NCBI RefSeq assembly: GCF_964204645.1
Contig: NC_134030.1
Span: forward strand, 20,279,110 to 20,343,109
Length of the DNA stretch: 64,000 nucleotides
Reading direction: 5' to 3'
Source: Tubulanus polymorphus
Taxonomy: Eukaryota; Nemertea; Palaeonemertea; Tubulaniformes; Tubulanidae
The notes under the pieces are model-generated. The model had not been told where the DNA came from, did no database searches, and worked only from the letters and a program-made list of their open reading frames with translations. The first letter of the stretch is position 1; each line of letters starts with the position of its first letter. Positions 45,301-48,317 of this stretch are shown here, piece by piece. The translations under genes were made by a program, and so were the position numbers.

Positions 45301-45397
45301 GTGTAGGCTTACACATTACAAAAATTCGTCTAGAAAACTCACCGATTAGCTGAACAGATAATCCTAAAACGACTGACAATATCAGTAAGGCGCGCAT
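3411..45397 (-). CDS. Fas2: Gene span (16 coding exons joined): GPI-anchored Ig/FN3 neural cell adhesion molecule, fasciclin II/NCAM/apCAM type
   Basis: Joining the listed exons gives one uninterrupted reading frame of 770 aa (769 aa with the alternative exon 3). The order is a signal peptide (1-18), Ig1 (about 20-120), Ig2 (121-218), Ig3 (218-313), Ig4 (313-410), Ig5 (410-519), FN3-1 (519-616), FN3-2 (616-727) and a GPI-anchor signal (727-770). Every junction has GT and AG and agreeing phase. Each Ig or FN3 domain is built from two exons, and the boundaries between domains are phase 1, as in NCAM-class genes. Five Ig plus two FN3 is the family hallmark; fasciclin II, NCAM and Aplysia apCAM are homophilic adhesion molecules in axon bundling and synaptic growth, with both GPI and transmembrane forms known. 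No transmembrane exon was found here. Family assignment rests on architecture and motifs; exact orthology is inferred. Confidence 0.88.
3696..3977. mobile_element. TTAA-flanked fold-back element, family A (copy 1)
   Basis: TTAA target duplication, left end CCTTTTCAGTGCGTCTACAC, right end CAGCACTGAAAGGG; about 274 bp. The interior has the conserved segment GATGGCAGCACCTGTCAAAC. TTAA target duplications and CCCTTT-type ends fit a non-autonomous piggyBac-like element. The copy lies in the last intron of the Fas2-like gene. Confidence 0.8.
4590..5100. repeat. 31-bp tandem array
   Basis: About 16 copies of a 31-bp unit containing ACTAGACTGCCCCTAGACAA and ATATTTTATGT, with TGCACTAGACTTCCCC variants recurring as a pattern. 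Intronic. Confidence 0.9.
5555..5689. mobile_element. Fold-back element with CCAGGGGCC ends (GCTCAAAAGTT subtype)
   Basis: About 25-bp imperfect inverted ends: CCAGGGGCCAGTTGCTCAAA at the left and the complement TTGAGCACCCGGCCCCTGG at the right. 135 bp, non-coding. Confidence 0.75.
6125..6329 (-). CDS. Fas2: Fas2-like exon 15: second half of FN3-2
   Basis: Residues about 659-727. It contains LSDLKPNTYYQARVFAVNDR, a strong FN3 signature. The acceptor is ATTTTCAG and the donor GTAAGTGG. Phase 0 in, phase 1 out. It must be followed by a phase-1 terminal exon, which the GPI exon satisfies. Confidence 0.88.
6712..7000. mobile_element. Family A TTAA element (copy 2), beside exon 14
   Basis: Left TTAACCCTTTCAGTGC and right GAAGGGGTTAA, with the family interior (AGATGGCAGCA). 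Its right TTAA ends 9 bp past the donor of Fas2-like exon 14. Confidence 0.8.
7010..7137 (-). CDS. Fas2: Fas2-like exon 14: first half of FN3-2
   Basis: Residues about 616-658. It reads HVLGWKKPQNGGLMINSYKI, the FN3 tryptophan and the G-G-x-x-I-x-x-Y element. The acceptor is TTTCTAG and the donor GTACGTTT. Phase 1 in, phase 0 out. A fold-back transposon ends 9 bp past this donor. Confidence 0.87.
7239..7302. repeat. (TAA)n microsatellite
   Basis: About 20 copies of TAA/AAT with one interruption, intronic. Confidence 0.95.
7408..7546. mobile_element. Fold-back element with CCAGGGGCC ends, ACTTAAGACC subtype (copy 1)
   Basis: CCAGGGGCCGGTTGCATAGTC at the left and GACTGGCCCCTGG at the right. 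The interior is rich in CTTAAGACCAGTCT, itself near-palindromic. Sister copies lie at 19.66 and 29.2 kb. Confidence 0.8.
7668..7787 (-). CDS. Fas2: Fas2-like exon 13: second half of FN3-1
   Basis: Residues about 576-616. LKNLQSETLYLVKVMAINDV is the typical FN3 L-x-P-x-T-x-Y-x-x-x-V-x-A-x-N element. The acceptor is TTCCTCAG and the donor GTAAGTGA. Phase 1 on both sides. Confidence 0.86.
7975..8530. repeat. 109-bp satellite (locus 1)
   Basis: About five units with GTTTGTAGTTCATTTTCAAT and CACTGAACACATGTGAAGTG, in the intron between exons 12 and 13. The period is not a multiple of three. The same unit recurs at 35.3-36.1 and 42.1-42.5 kb. Confidence 0.92.
8725..8895 (-). CDS. Fas2: Fas2-like exon 12: first half of FN3-1
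   Basis: Residues about 519-576. It starts RPEDPESITAKATPTTILV and continues with GGVPIKGYQMTWQK, the proline-rich start and the G-x-P-I-x-x-Y-x-x-x-W pattern of fibronectin type III. The acceptor is GAATAG and the donor GTAAATTT. Phase 1 on both sides. Confidence 0.86.
8906..9460. other. Intronic sequence without recognised feature
   Basis: AT-rich, with a degenerate run repeating CCCGAGTGAAT and CCCTGATTTT motifs, also seen near 6560, 14570 and 44590; probably an old interspersed repeat. Confidence 0.45.
9461..12728. repeat. 3.3-kb minisatellite with a perfect palindrome in every unit
   Basis: About 100 units of mostly 27-33 bp, each made of CTGTATTAATACAG (a perfect 14-bp palindrome), GCATACAAAC and a variable CA-rich tail. 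A higher-order pattern is visible: the variant ACTGTATTAATATAACATAC recurs near 10.58, 11.52, 11.77, 12.09, 12.19, 12.50 and 12.60 kb within similar blocks. It fills most of the intron between exons 11 and 12 and stops about ten bases from the exon 11 donor. Confidence 0.95.
12739..12856 (-). CDS. Fas2: Fas2-like exon 11: second half of Ig5
   Basis: Residues about 480-519. It has WIFGPYECRASNK, the second Ig cysteine. The acceptor is AATTTCAG and the donor GTAAGTAA. Phase 0 in, phase 1 out. The 3.3-kb palindromic minisatellite starts only about ten bases inside the intron after this donor. Confidence 0.85.
13405..13613 (-). CDS. Fas2: Fas2-like exon 10: first half of Ig5
   Basis: Residues about 410-479. 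B-strand cysteine in KNITCEVYAEP and C-strand FSWWHG. The sequons NIT, NDT and NYT suggest heavy glycosylation. The acceptor is TTTTTTCAG and the donor GTATTTAA, weaker than its neighbours. Phase 1 in, phase 0 out. Confidence 0.88.
13620..14200. other. Intron 9 of the Fas2-like gene, nothing recognised
   Basis: No repeat family or coding signature seen. Open frames running out of exon 10 here are read-through of the intron. Confidence 0.5.
14208..14349 (-). CDS. Fas2: Fas2-like exon 9: second half of Ig4
   Basis: Residues about 363-410. It contains RFDTGNYTCIARNAGG, a textbook F-strand, and three N-glycosylation sequons (NVS, NYT, NKT). The acceptor is TTTTTCAG and the donor GTAAGTTC. Phase 0 in, phase 1 out. 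A longer open frame across this place is in the wrong frame; only this one carries the Ig signature. Confidence 0.88.
14634..14928. mobile_element. Family A TTAA element (copy 3)
   Basis: TTAACCTTTTCAGTGCGTG at the left and CAGCACTGAAAGGGTTAA at the right, with the family interior. Intronic. Confidence 0.85.
15272..15420 (-). CDS. Fas2: Fas2-like exon 8: first half of Ig4
   Basis: Residues about 313-362. It starts EPPRIYRYYDKRPV and has the B-strand cysteine in VSLHCEVQAKP. The usual C-strand tryptophan is replaced by phenylalanine (TIEFLKVY). The acceptor is TTTTTTCAG and the donor GTAAGTGG. Phase 1 in, phase 0 out. Confidence 0.88.
15520..15650 (-). ncRNA. Tandem pair of hammerhead-like motifs (Penelope-type)
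   Basis: On the minus strand, 15577-15541 reads CTGAAGA, a perfect 6-bp stem (GACTAT/ATAGTC) and GAAAC, the order of a hammerhead core with CTGAAGA in place of CTGATGA. About 70 bp on, the surrounding CTAGTGTAGTTTATTCGACG repeats with a decayed second motif. Hammerhead motifs are known in Penelope-like retroelements. Activity is unlikely for the second unit. Confidence 0.5.
15650..15890. repeat. Degenerate tetranucleotide-rich tract (GACTGACC)
   Basis: Irregular runs of GACTGACC, GACCGACC and similar; no fixed period. Intronic. Confidence 0.6.
15949..16117 (-). CDS. Fas2: Fas2-like exon 7: second half of Ig3
   Basis: Residues about 257-313. It includes SSDSGDYICEAKNDL, the F-strand DxGxYxC motif. 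The acceptor is ATTACAG and the donor GTCAGTAT. Phase 0 in, phase 1 out. Confidence 0.88.
16245..16640. repeat. 77-bp satellite array (locus 2, inverted orientation)
   Basis: About five units with GGACATCAACTACTGCGGCA and GTGAGGATCCACCAGGTGTC, the reverse complement of locus 1. Intron between exons 6 and 7. Confidence 0.88.
16770..17112. mobile_element. Inverted-repeat element with tRNA-like ends
   Basis: Inverted arms of about 90 bp. The right arm contains TGGCTGAGTGT and GGTTCGAATCCC, resembling A- and B-box promoters of a tRNA gene; the left arm is its complement (GGCAGGGATTCGAACCTGAT). It is probably two head-to-head copies of a tRNA-derived SINE or a fold-back element built from one. 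Related fragments lie at 28.44-28.56 kb. Confidence 0.6.
17199..17314 (-). CDS. Fas2: Fas2-like exon 6: first half of Ig3
   Basis: Residues about 218-256. The B-strand cysteine is in VTIVCEATGKP. There is no tryptophan in the C strand; the equivalent run is KFALYR. The acceptor is TCGTAG and the donor GTAAGTG, in phase 1 and out phase 0. Confidence 0.83.
17887..18024 (-). CDS. Fas2: Fas2-like exon 5: second half of Ig2
   Basis: Residues about 172-218. It carries the I-set motif ADNGIYTCTAEV and a possible N-glycosylation site (NMT). The acceptor is GAACCAG and the donor GTAAGTAT. It is phase 1 on both sides. It is too short to stand out as an open frame and was found by reading the strand directly. 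Confidence 0.86.
18391..18556. mobile_element. Short MITE with 20-bp perfect inverted ends
   Basis: GGATCATTCATTTATTACGT at the left and ACGTAATAAATGAATGATCC at the right; about 165 bp, G-rich interior, no coding capacity. Intronic. Confidence 0.8.
18816..18968 (-). CDS. Fas2: Fas2-like exon 4: first half of Ig2
   Basis: Residues about 121-172. The exon has the B-strand cysteine (LIRCVVSG) and the C-strand tryptophan (VTWSYRK). The acceptor is TTTGCAG and the donor GTAAGTC. It is phase 1 on both sides and accepts either exon 3. Confidence 0.88.
19553..19661. mobile_element. Fold-back element with CAGTTCCACAG ends
   Basis: GGTCCAGTTCCACAG at the left and TTGTGGAACTGAGTCC at the right, with GAGTTAACTC palindromes inside. 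A sister copy lies at 56.26-56.43 kb. Confidence 0.7.
19659..19804. mobile_element. Fold-back element, ACTTAAGACC subtype (copy 2)
   Basis: CCTGGGGCCGGATCCATAGTC at the left and GACTATGGAACCGGCCCC at the right; directly abuts the previous element. Confidence 0.78.
20495..21050. repeat. 58-bp minisatellite derived from a family A transposon end
   Basis: About nine units of 58 bp. Each joins CCTTTCAGCGCGTCTACACC (the family A terminus) to TTCGAATACCGTACAGGCTC. Long open frames here (up to 237 aa) come only from the lack of stops in the unit; 58 is not a multiple of three. Confidence 0.92.
21840..22100. repeat. Degenerate 77-bp-type repeats (inverted orientation)
   Basis: Diverged units with GAGGATCCACCAGGTGGCGC and related GCCACCTAGTGG cores. 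Together with the forward array at 24.8 kb they bracket alternative exon 3b as inverted repeats. Confidence 0.6.
22441..22740. mobile_element. Decayed family A element
   Basis: Keeps ATCTACACCGCAGTGC, GAAAGATGGCAGCACCTGTC and ACTAACGATACACCGCACC. Both termini are mutated and no TTAA pair is visible. Confidence 0.65.
23204..23346 (-). CDS. Fas2: Fas2-like exon 3b: second half of Ig1, alternative copy b
   Basis: The exon is 143 nt, one codon shorter than copy a. It reads KLIFYPVSEMDYGTYMCRSK, keeping the strand and cysteine framework of copy a. It differs most after the cysteine (TFRNVRPES instead of LRGGGVTTE), which is where a homophilic interface could be tuned. The acceptor is CGACAG and the donor GTAAGTCC. 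A poly-G tract (poly-C in the transcript) lies about a dozen bases inside the intron after the donor. Tandem duplication of a half-domain exon is the likely origin. Confidence 0.86.
23488..23544. repeat. (AT)n microsatellite
   Basis: About 27 dinucleotide units, in the intron before exon 3b. Confidence 0.95.
23700..24820. other. Intron between exons 3a and 3b: weak repeats, otherwise unrecognised
   Basis: At 23.70-23.96 kb there are degenerate units sharing GGAACTGGATCCGGAGT. From about 24.0 to 24.8 kb nothing is recognised, including any third copy of exon 3. Confidence 0.45.
24830..25310. repeat. 77-bp satellite array (locus 3)
   Basis: About six units in the same orientation as locus 1, located between alternative exons 3a and 3b. 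Confidence 0.88.
25544..25689 (-). CDS. Fas2: Fas2-like exon 3a: second half of Ig1, alternative copy a
   Basis: Residues about 72-121. It encodes the Ig1 F-strand signature GTYKCRS after the run KLIFYPVTMDDG. The acceptor is TACAG and the donor GTAAGTCG. It enters in phase 2 and leaves in phase 1. Copy b at 23204-23346 has the same phases and clear similarity (NAGxxTVLKLIFYPV shared). Splicing a to b would read AGT ATT TAG, an immediate stop, and skipping both also shifts frame, so the pair is built to be mutually exclusive. Confidence 0.87.
26047..26361. mobile_element. Family A TTAA element (copy 4), rearranged
   Basis: Left TTAACCCTTTCAGTGC is intact. The interior has partial duplications of the CACCGCACT segment, and the right end AAAGGGTTGAA has lost TTAA. 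Confidence 0.7.
26670..26829 (-). CDS. Fas2: Fas2-like exon 2: first half of Ig1
   Basis: Residues about 19-72. The acceptor is TTTCAG and the donor GTACGT. The exon carries the B-strand cysteine (FAFTCKAL) and the C-strand tryptophan (LAWFD) of an Ig fold. It enters in phase 1 and leaves in phase 2 (AGA CG). The second cysteine of the domain must come from one of the two alternative exons 3. Confidence 0.88.
26950..27100. mobile_element. Truncated family A element
   Basis: Begins AAACCCTTTCAGTGCTGACT in inverted orientation and breaks off after TATAGTGCGTCTACACCGC, about half of a full copy. Confidence 0.7.
27211..27506. mobile_element. Family A TTAA element (copy 5)
   Basis: TTAACCCTTTCAGTGCTGG at the left and GATGCACTGAAAGGGTTAA at the right; full length, inverted relative to copy 1. 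Intron 1 of the Fas2-like gene. Confidence 0.85.
27930..28208. mobile_element. Family A TTAA element (copy 6)
   Basis: TTAACCCTTTCAGTGCATC at the left, CAGCACTGAAAGGGTTAA at the right, with the conserved interior. Confidence 0.85.
28440..28870. repeat. Fragments of tRNA-like SINE sequence
   Basis: CGGTCTAGCGTGGCAGGGTTT matches the element at 16.8-17.1 kb. Two further B-box-like sites on the minus strand (complement of GGGATTCGAAGCC and of AGATTCAAACC) suggest degraded tRNA-derived repeats. No intact tRNA cloverleaf was found. Confidence 0.4.
29225..29370. mobile_element. Fold-back element, ACTTAAGACC subtype (copy 3)
   Basis: CCAGGGGCCAGTTGCATAGTC at the left and GTGCAACTGGCCCCTGG at the right; the cleanest of the three copies. 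Confidence 0.82.
29375..30365. other. Intron 1 sequence, nothing recognised
   Basis: Includes a short ACG repeat near 30080. Open frames here lack codon bias or domains. Confidence 0.4.
30370..30705. repeat. About 100-bp tandem repeats with inverted GGTATATCG ends
   Basis: Units with CTATGTATTTGTAT and AAAACCTGGCGGTAGGCG recur three to four times. The left flank CCTCGATATACCGCC is complementary to the unit's GGCGGTATATCG, so this is probably a fold-back element whose interior expanded. Confidence 0.7.
31550..32600. repeat. 41-bp minisatellite inside a family A-like element
   Basis: About 24 units of 41 bp containing ACCACTATTGCATCTACCCT and GCAGTACGGTGTATTACAGA. To the right (32600-32755) follows recognisable family A sequence (GACAGGTGCGGCCATCTT, TTATACACCGCACTGCGG) ending near a TTAA. 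The array seems to have grown inside a transposon copy. Confidence 0.88.
32752..33558. mobile_element. TTAA-flanked 800-bp non-autonomous transposon, family B (copy 1)
   Basis: TTAA duplications flank AGGCCGAGGAG at the left and CTCCTCGGCCT at the right. The interior is AT-rich with no transposase frame. A second copy lies at 38144-38952, collinear over its whole length. Its left TTAA coincides with the right end of the family A-like element before it. Confidence 0.82.
33560..34170. other. Intron 1 sequence, nothing recognised
   Basis: AT-rich, no repeat family or coding signal seen. Confidence 0.4.
34180..34795. repeat. Tandem array of GTAGTCCAGTCTACAG units, about 27-31 bp
   Basis: About 20 units alternating between a TCAGATAGTGTAAAT and an ATAGTGTCAAT spacer; two larger blocks with CACAGATAGTGTCAGTGTCA recur. 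Confidence 0.88.
35330..36125. repeat. 109-bp satellite (locus 2)
   Basis: About seven units, exact 109-bp spacing (for example 35461 and 35570). Neighbouring units differ by a few bases, so homogenisation is incomplete. Confidence 0.93.
36610..36985. repeat. 29-bp minisatellite
   Basis: About 13 units of CAGGGATCCTGCAAGAACTC plus AAGGAGTCG. The unit has no stop in the plus-strand frames used, giving 114- and 139-aa frames that rotate through all phases; not considered coding. Confidence 0.88.
37416..37693. mobile_element. Family A TTAA element (copy 7)
   Basis: TTAACCCTTTCATTGCGTC at the left and CCGCACTGAAAGGGTTAA at the right, full-length interior. Confidence 0.85.
38144..38952. mobile_element. 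Family B TTAA transposon (copy 2)
   Basis: TTAA duplications, left AGGCCCATTGG, right CCAGTGGGCCT. The ends differ from copy 1 at the inner bases, yet within each copy the two ends still match. The interior shares long stretches with copy 1, such as TCTGACAAAAAGGAGG. Confidence 0.82.
39000..40750. other. Intron 1 sequence with a TAA microsatellite
   Basis: (AAT)n at about 39327-39358 and a poly-G tract near 40350. A plus-strand frame near 39480-39570 (TCPGGKHICNFACPLQ) and one at 39777-40046 show no recognisable family. Confidence 0.4.
40755..41485. mobile_element. Inverted-end element with an internal 56-bp minisatellite
   Basis: Left end GCAGGGCTGCCAAACTCTG and right end CAGTTGGCAGCTCTGC are complementary. 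Between them (40840-41390) lie about ten units of 56 bp with TCAGTAATCAACAGTAAGAC and CCTCAGTAACATCTTTCATA. Units alternate CAATCAG and TAATCAG variants. Confidence 0.85.
42165..42455. repeat. 109-bp satellite (locus 3)
   Basis: About 2.7 units with the same sequence and orientation as loci 1 and 2. Confidence 0.92.
42460..43290. other. Intron 1 sequence, nothing recognised
   Basis: A short AGC-rich tract near 42800; no gene signature. Confidence 0.4.
43295..43555. mobile_element. Fold-back elements with GGGCCCGGTTTTAT ends
   Basis: GGGCCCGGTTTTATCGACTGG at 43297 and CAGGGCCCGGTTTTATATAC at 43449, with the complement AGTCTATAAAACCGGGCCC at the right. Probably a complete element nested in or beside a partial one. 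Confidence 0.7.
44011..44282. mobile_element. Family A element (copy 8) between two 80-bp flanking duplicates
   Basis: The right end GCACTGAAAGGGTTAA is intact; the left end is shortened to ACTTTCAGTGCGGTGTATG. An 80-bp segment starting GACTCGGGGAAATCATTTCA occurs at 43939-44018 and again at 44285-44364. Confidence 0.78.
44370..45340. other. Start of intron 1, mostly unrecognised
   Basis: Contains irregular repeats of CTGACTAAACCGCAGTCCAG at 44790-45050. No regulatory motif can be named with support. Confidence 0.45.
45343..45397 (-). CDS. Fas2: Fas2-like exon 1: start codon and signal peptide
   Basis: The ATG at 45397 opens an 18-residue, almost wholly hydrophobic leader (MRALLILSVVLGLSVQLI), followed by a GTGAG donor in phase 1. 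The split codon makes Asp with exon 2, a plausible start of the mature chain. The upstream in-frame codons lack an ATG in the visible extension (the first is TTG), so this ATG is the best start. Intron 1 runs about 18.5 kb to exon 2. Linking this exon to exon 2 rests on phase, signal-peptide character and the lack of any other candidate, so it is slightly less certain than the other joins. Confidence 0.78.
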
Positions 45398-45803
45398 CCT
45401 GACGAGAACTGGCTCTGTTGTAAACAACCACCTCAGGATCTTAATAAATCCCAGAATCTGATGAGAGTTTCATAGCAAACCGAAGCGCATCGCCGATCAA
45501 TAACCAGTCCATCCGCTAACAATATAATTCTAACCATCAATTCTTTCCCCGCTCGATTTAGTAGACTTTACTGATCGAAATCAATTCTCATATCTTATAT
45601 CTTGTGTTTTTGTATGTTTTAGGGGCTTCGATCATAGATTTTCGGAGATTTATTTAAGGTCGAATCGATACGCGAAATCAATTCAATCCAACGCAGATTT
45701 ATTAACGACGCGCACTACTTGCGATAATGAATCCGCGTCAGTGACTAAACGAGTACCCGCCCAGCCATTATGAAACCAGTCATTGCTCAATGGCGTTCGA
45801 ATC

Positions 45804-45805
<2 letters not shown>

Positions 45806-45900
<95 letters not shown>
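45806..45900. repeat. (AT)n microsatellite
   Basis: About 47 AT units; the alternating Tyr-Ile frames through it are meaningless. Confidence 0.97.
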
Positions 45901-45902
<2 letters not shown>

Positions 45903-46681
45903 ACGGGGCTAGTCACGACAGCTTGGGGCCTATAATCAAAGATATGACCAGTATCCTAGTCCCCTATAAAAAAGAGTTTACCCTTTTATGATGGATTTCT
46001 TTTTATAGGCGCTACTAGGATACTGGGTCATTGATTTTGGCCCCAGCTGAGACGAGAGATTCGAATTCAAGATTTGTTAACAGTAGCAGCCTCGTAAACT
46101 CTTTGACTTCTTGGAAATTCTTTTTGGAATTGTGTAATAAATTTCGCTATAAAATGTTTTAATCTTTTAAATTTTGTTGGGTTTTATAATTTTATATCAT
46201 ATGATTACTTCAAAGATGGCTGTTTTATTTTATCTATGCCAACGAACTTGCGGATACGATCCCCGCTTTGTTTGTTTTCAAAATTTCAATTTCAAGAAGA
46301 TTCGGGGAAATGCTCGTTTAATGCTCGGTGAAAATGGCATGAAGTACATGGCATAGGCCCGGCCTAGTTACTAATTTAAAAAGAATCTGTTGATTTCAGA
46401 TGGCCGCCTGTCATTGGTAATTATATACTAAATAAAAGTTAATTATGATGATTTTTCCTAAGATAGTTTATATATGAACGGTCTCTTCTATTTTGGCGTG
46501 GTCGTCTTATCGGTGACACAAAAGGCCCGATCCGTGCGGCCCGGCGATCCGTGCGGCGACCCGGCAATTTTCATCGAAGAATCTTCTTGCAGAAAATTCA
46601 TTTCAGCTATCCACGTGACCTCCATCGGTGTTACTAGGCATCTATGCCAGCATAGAGCCTCTCAAAATTTTCACCATTTTG

Positions 46682-47090
46682 TTAGGGGCCGTCCATTGAG
46701 AGACATCCACGCTGTAGGGGGAGGGGAATTTAGATTTTTTTGTACTTCTGTAGACAAGGGGGTTCATGGATGCCCACCTTGTTAGGGACATCGATCACTA
46801 GTTAGGGACAACTTTTGTGGATAGGTGAAATCACATGACAATACCTGAACTTTACAAGTTATAATTATAATGCCAGGTTAAGGGAATAAATGTAAATACG
46901 TTGATAAAAGTTAAAATTTTTCATGCTGCATCAAATCATTATCAACTGTGAAACTTCAGGTCCACTGTCCGTCGGACAAGGAGGGTGAGGTCAAGCTGAT
47001 ATGGATTTTATGTGGACATAGGGGGAGAGGGGGTCAGATTTTCCATACTTTCGTGTGTGGACGTCTTTTACTGGACAGCCCCTTATGTCG
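46682..47090. mobile_element. MITE with TAGGGGCCGTCCA ends
   Basis: Left TTAGGGGCCGTCCATTGAG, right CTGGACAGCCCCTTA, about 405 bp. The inner ends (GACATCCACGC and GTGTGGACGTC) also pair. No coding capacity. Confidence 0.7.
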
Positions 47091-47631
47091 ATGATAAAAT
47101 TGGTTAGTGTAGCCAATGATAAAACATGACAAAAATCCACAATTATAAGGAGAAGAAAAAATGACTCCGAAAATGGTTTATTTATAGAATATTGATGTAT
47201 TGTTTCTCTCTTGCGCATCGGTTTAAAGTAGACCCGGTCAGCCGCTTATCTGTACATGCATTTCTACAAAGAAAATGACGATCAAGCTACTAATCATAAC
47301 AAACCAGGAAGTTTTAGAAATGAACTGATAACAGATTATTATATCGCAGTTGATCCGACCGATTAGAAGAAACGAGGTATCATTTTATGAGCCTTTAGTC
47401 GAATTCCTGAACGAGTATTTTATAGCTTTTATTCGATACGAATTTTGAAAGTTTTATACAGCTATGTCTATGTGTTTGGACTATCGTTGAATTGGTGTTC
47501 ATCTCTTTTAAGATATTCAGACAAAGCGCTTCCGACCGTTATAGTCATAAGACTTATCCTTAAATCATTCAGAAGGTTTTTGTTTTTGTTGTGATTAACG
47601 TTTACGCCGATAGACGGCGAACTAGTCGCGT

Positions 47632-48317
47632 TTATTCGTGCGGAAATTTATAGTAATCCCAAACGCTTCGGACCAAATCCATATCTGCGGCTTCCCAGAA
47701 AATCAATTCGTCGATGATTAGCGGAGTAGGATTTTGATCATCGCTGGGTTGAATACCGACAGTCAACCGATAGAAGTCGTTCGTGCATTTCCACGCTATA
47801 TCGTTTTGTTCAACGGTTATTCCCGAAGTAGCGTTCGTCCACATTCGCGGCCGATCGCTCCACGCGACGGTCACGTGAACCCAACCGACCCCGACGGGGC
47901 TCGAACTGGAAACGGCTATTTTTCTGATGGTCGTCCCGTTCACGCAATAACGGTTCCTCATTAGTATGTAACCGCCGTGCTGATAAACGGAGAAGACGCC
48001 GTTTGCCATATAGCGTAAAAACTCGTAATTGACTTGCTGGTCAGTCGTGTACTGTTCGAGCTGTTCGTACACGTATAGCCAAAACATCAACGTGCAACCT
48101 GCGGCGCAGCCTTTCTCGAAATTCCCGTCGAAAAAGCCCGAGAAGTCACCGGCGACTTTTCCGAAAATCATCGAAGTCGAGTTCATTCGCAGCGCGTACT
48201 TTGAGAACGTACCGGCGACCACTTCGTAGTCGGTACCGTTCATCGTGGCGTTTAGTTTGGAGCCGATACAAACCCGGTCGGTGGTTACCGTATCCATCGA
48301 GAAATACTGAGCTGCAT
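47632..48317 (-). CDS. Exon 3 of PAN/LamG gene: LamG/pentraxin-like domain and stop
   Basis: The exon enters in phase 1 after TTAACAG and encodes 228 residues to the stop at 47632. The pattern is of a concanavalin-A-like sandwich: FSKYALRMNST, GCTLMFWLYVYE, RKIAVSSSSPVGVGWVHVTV and LIIDELIFWEAA close to the end. Cysteines at CIGSK, GCAAGC, RYC and WKC could form disulfides. Several N-x-S/T sequons agree with secretion. Confidence 0.78.

Noticed and set aside
45683-45991. Tyr-Ile repeat frames (also at 61.35-61.72 kb)
   Set aside because: Pure AT dinucleotide arrays.
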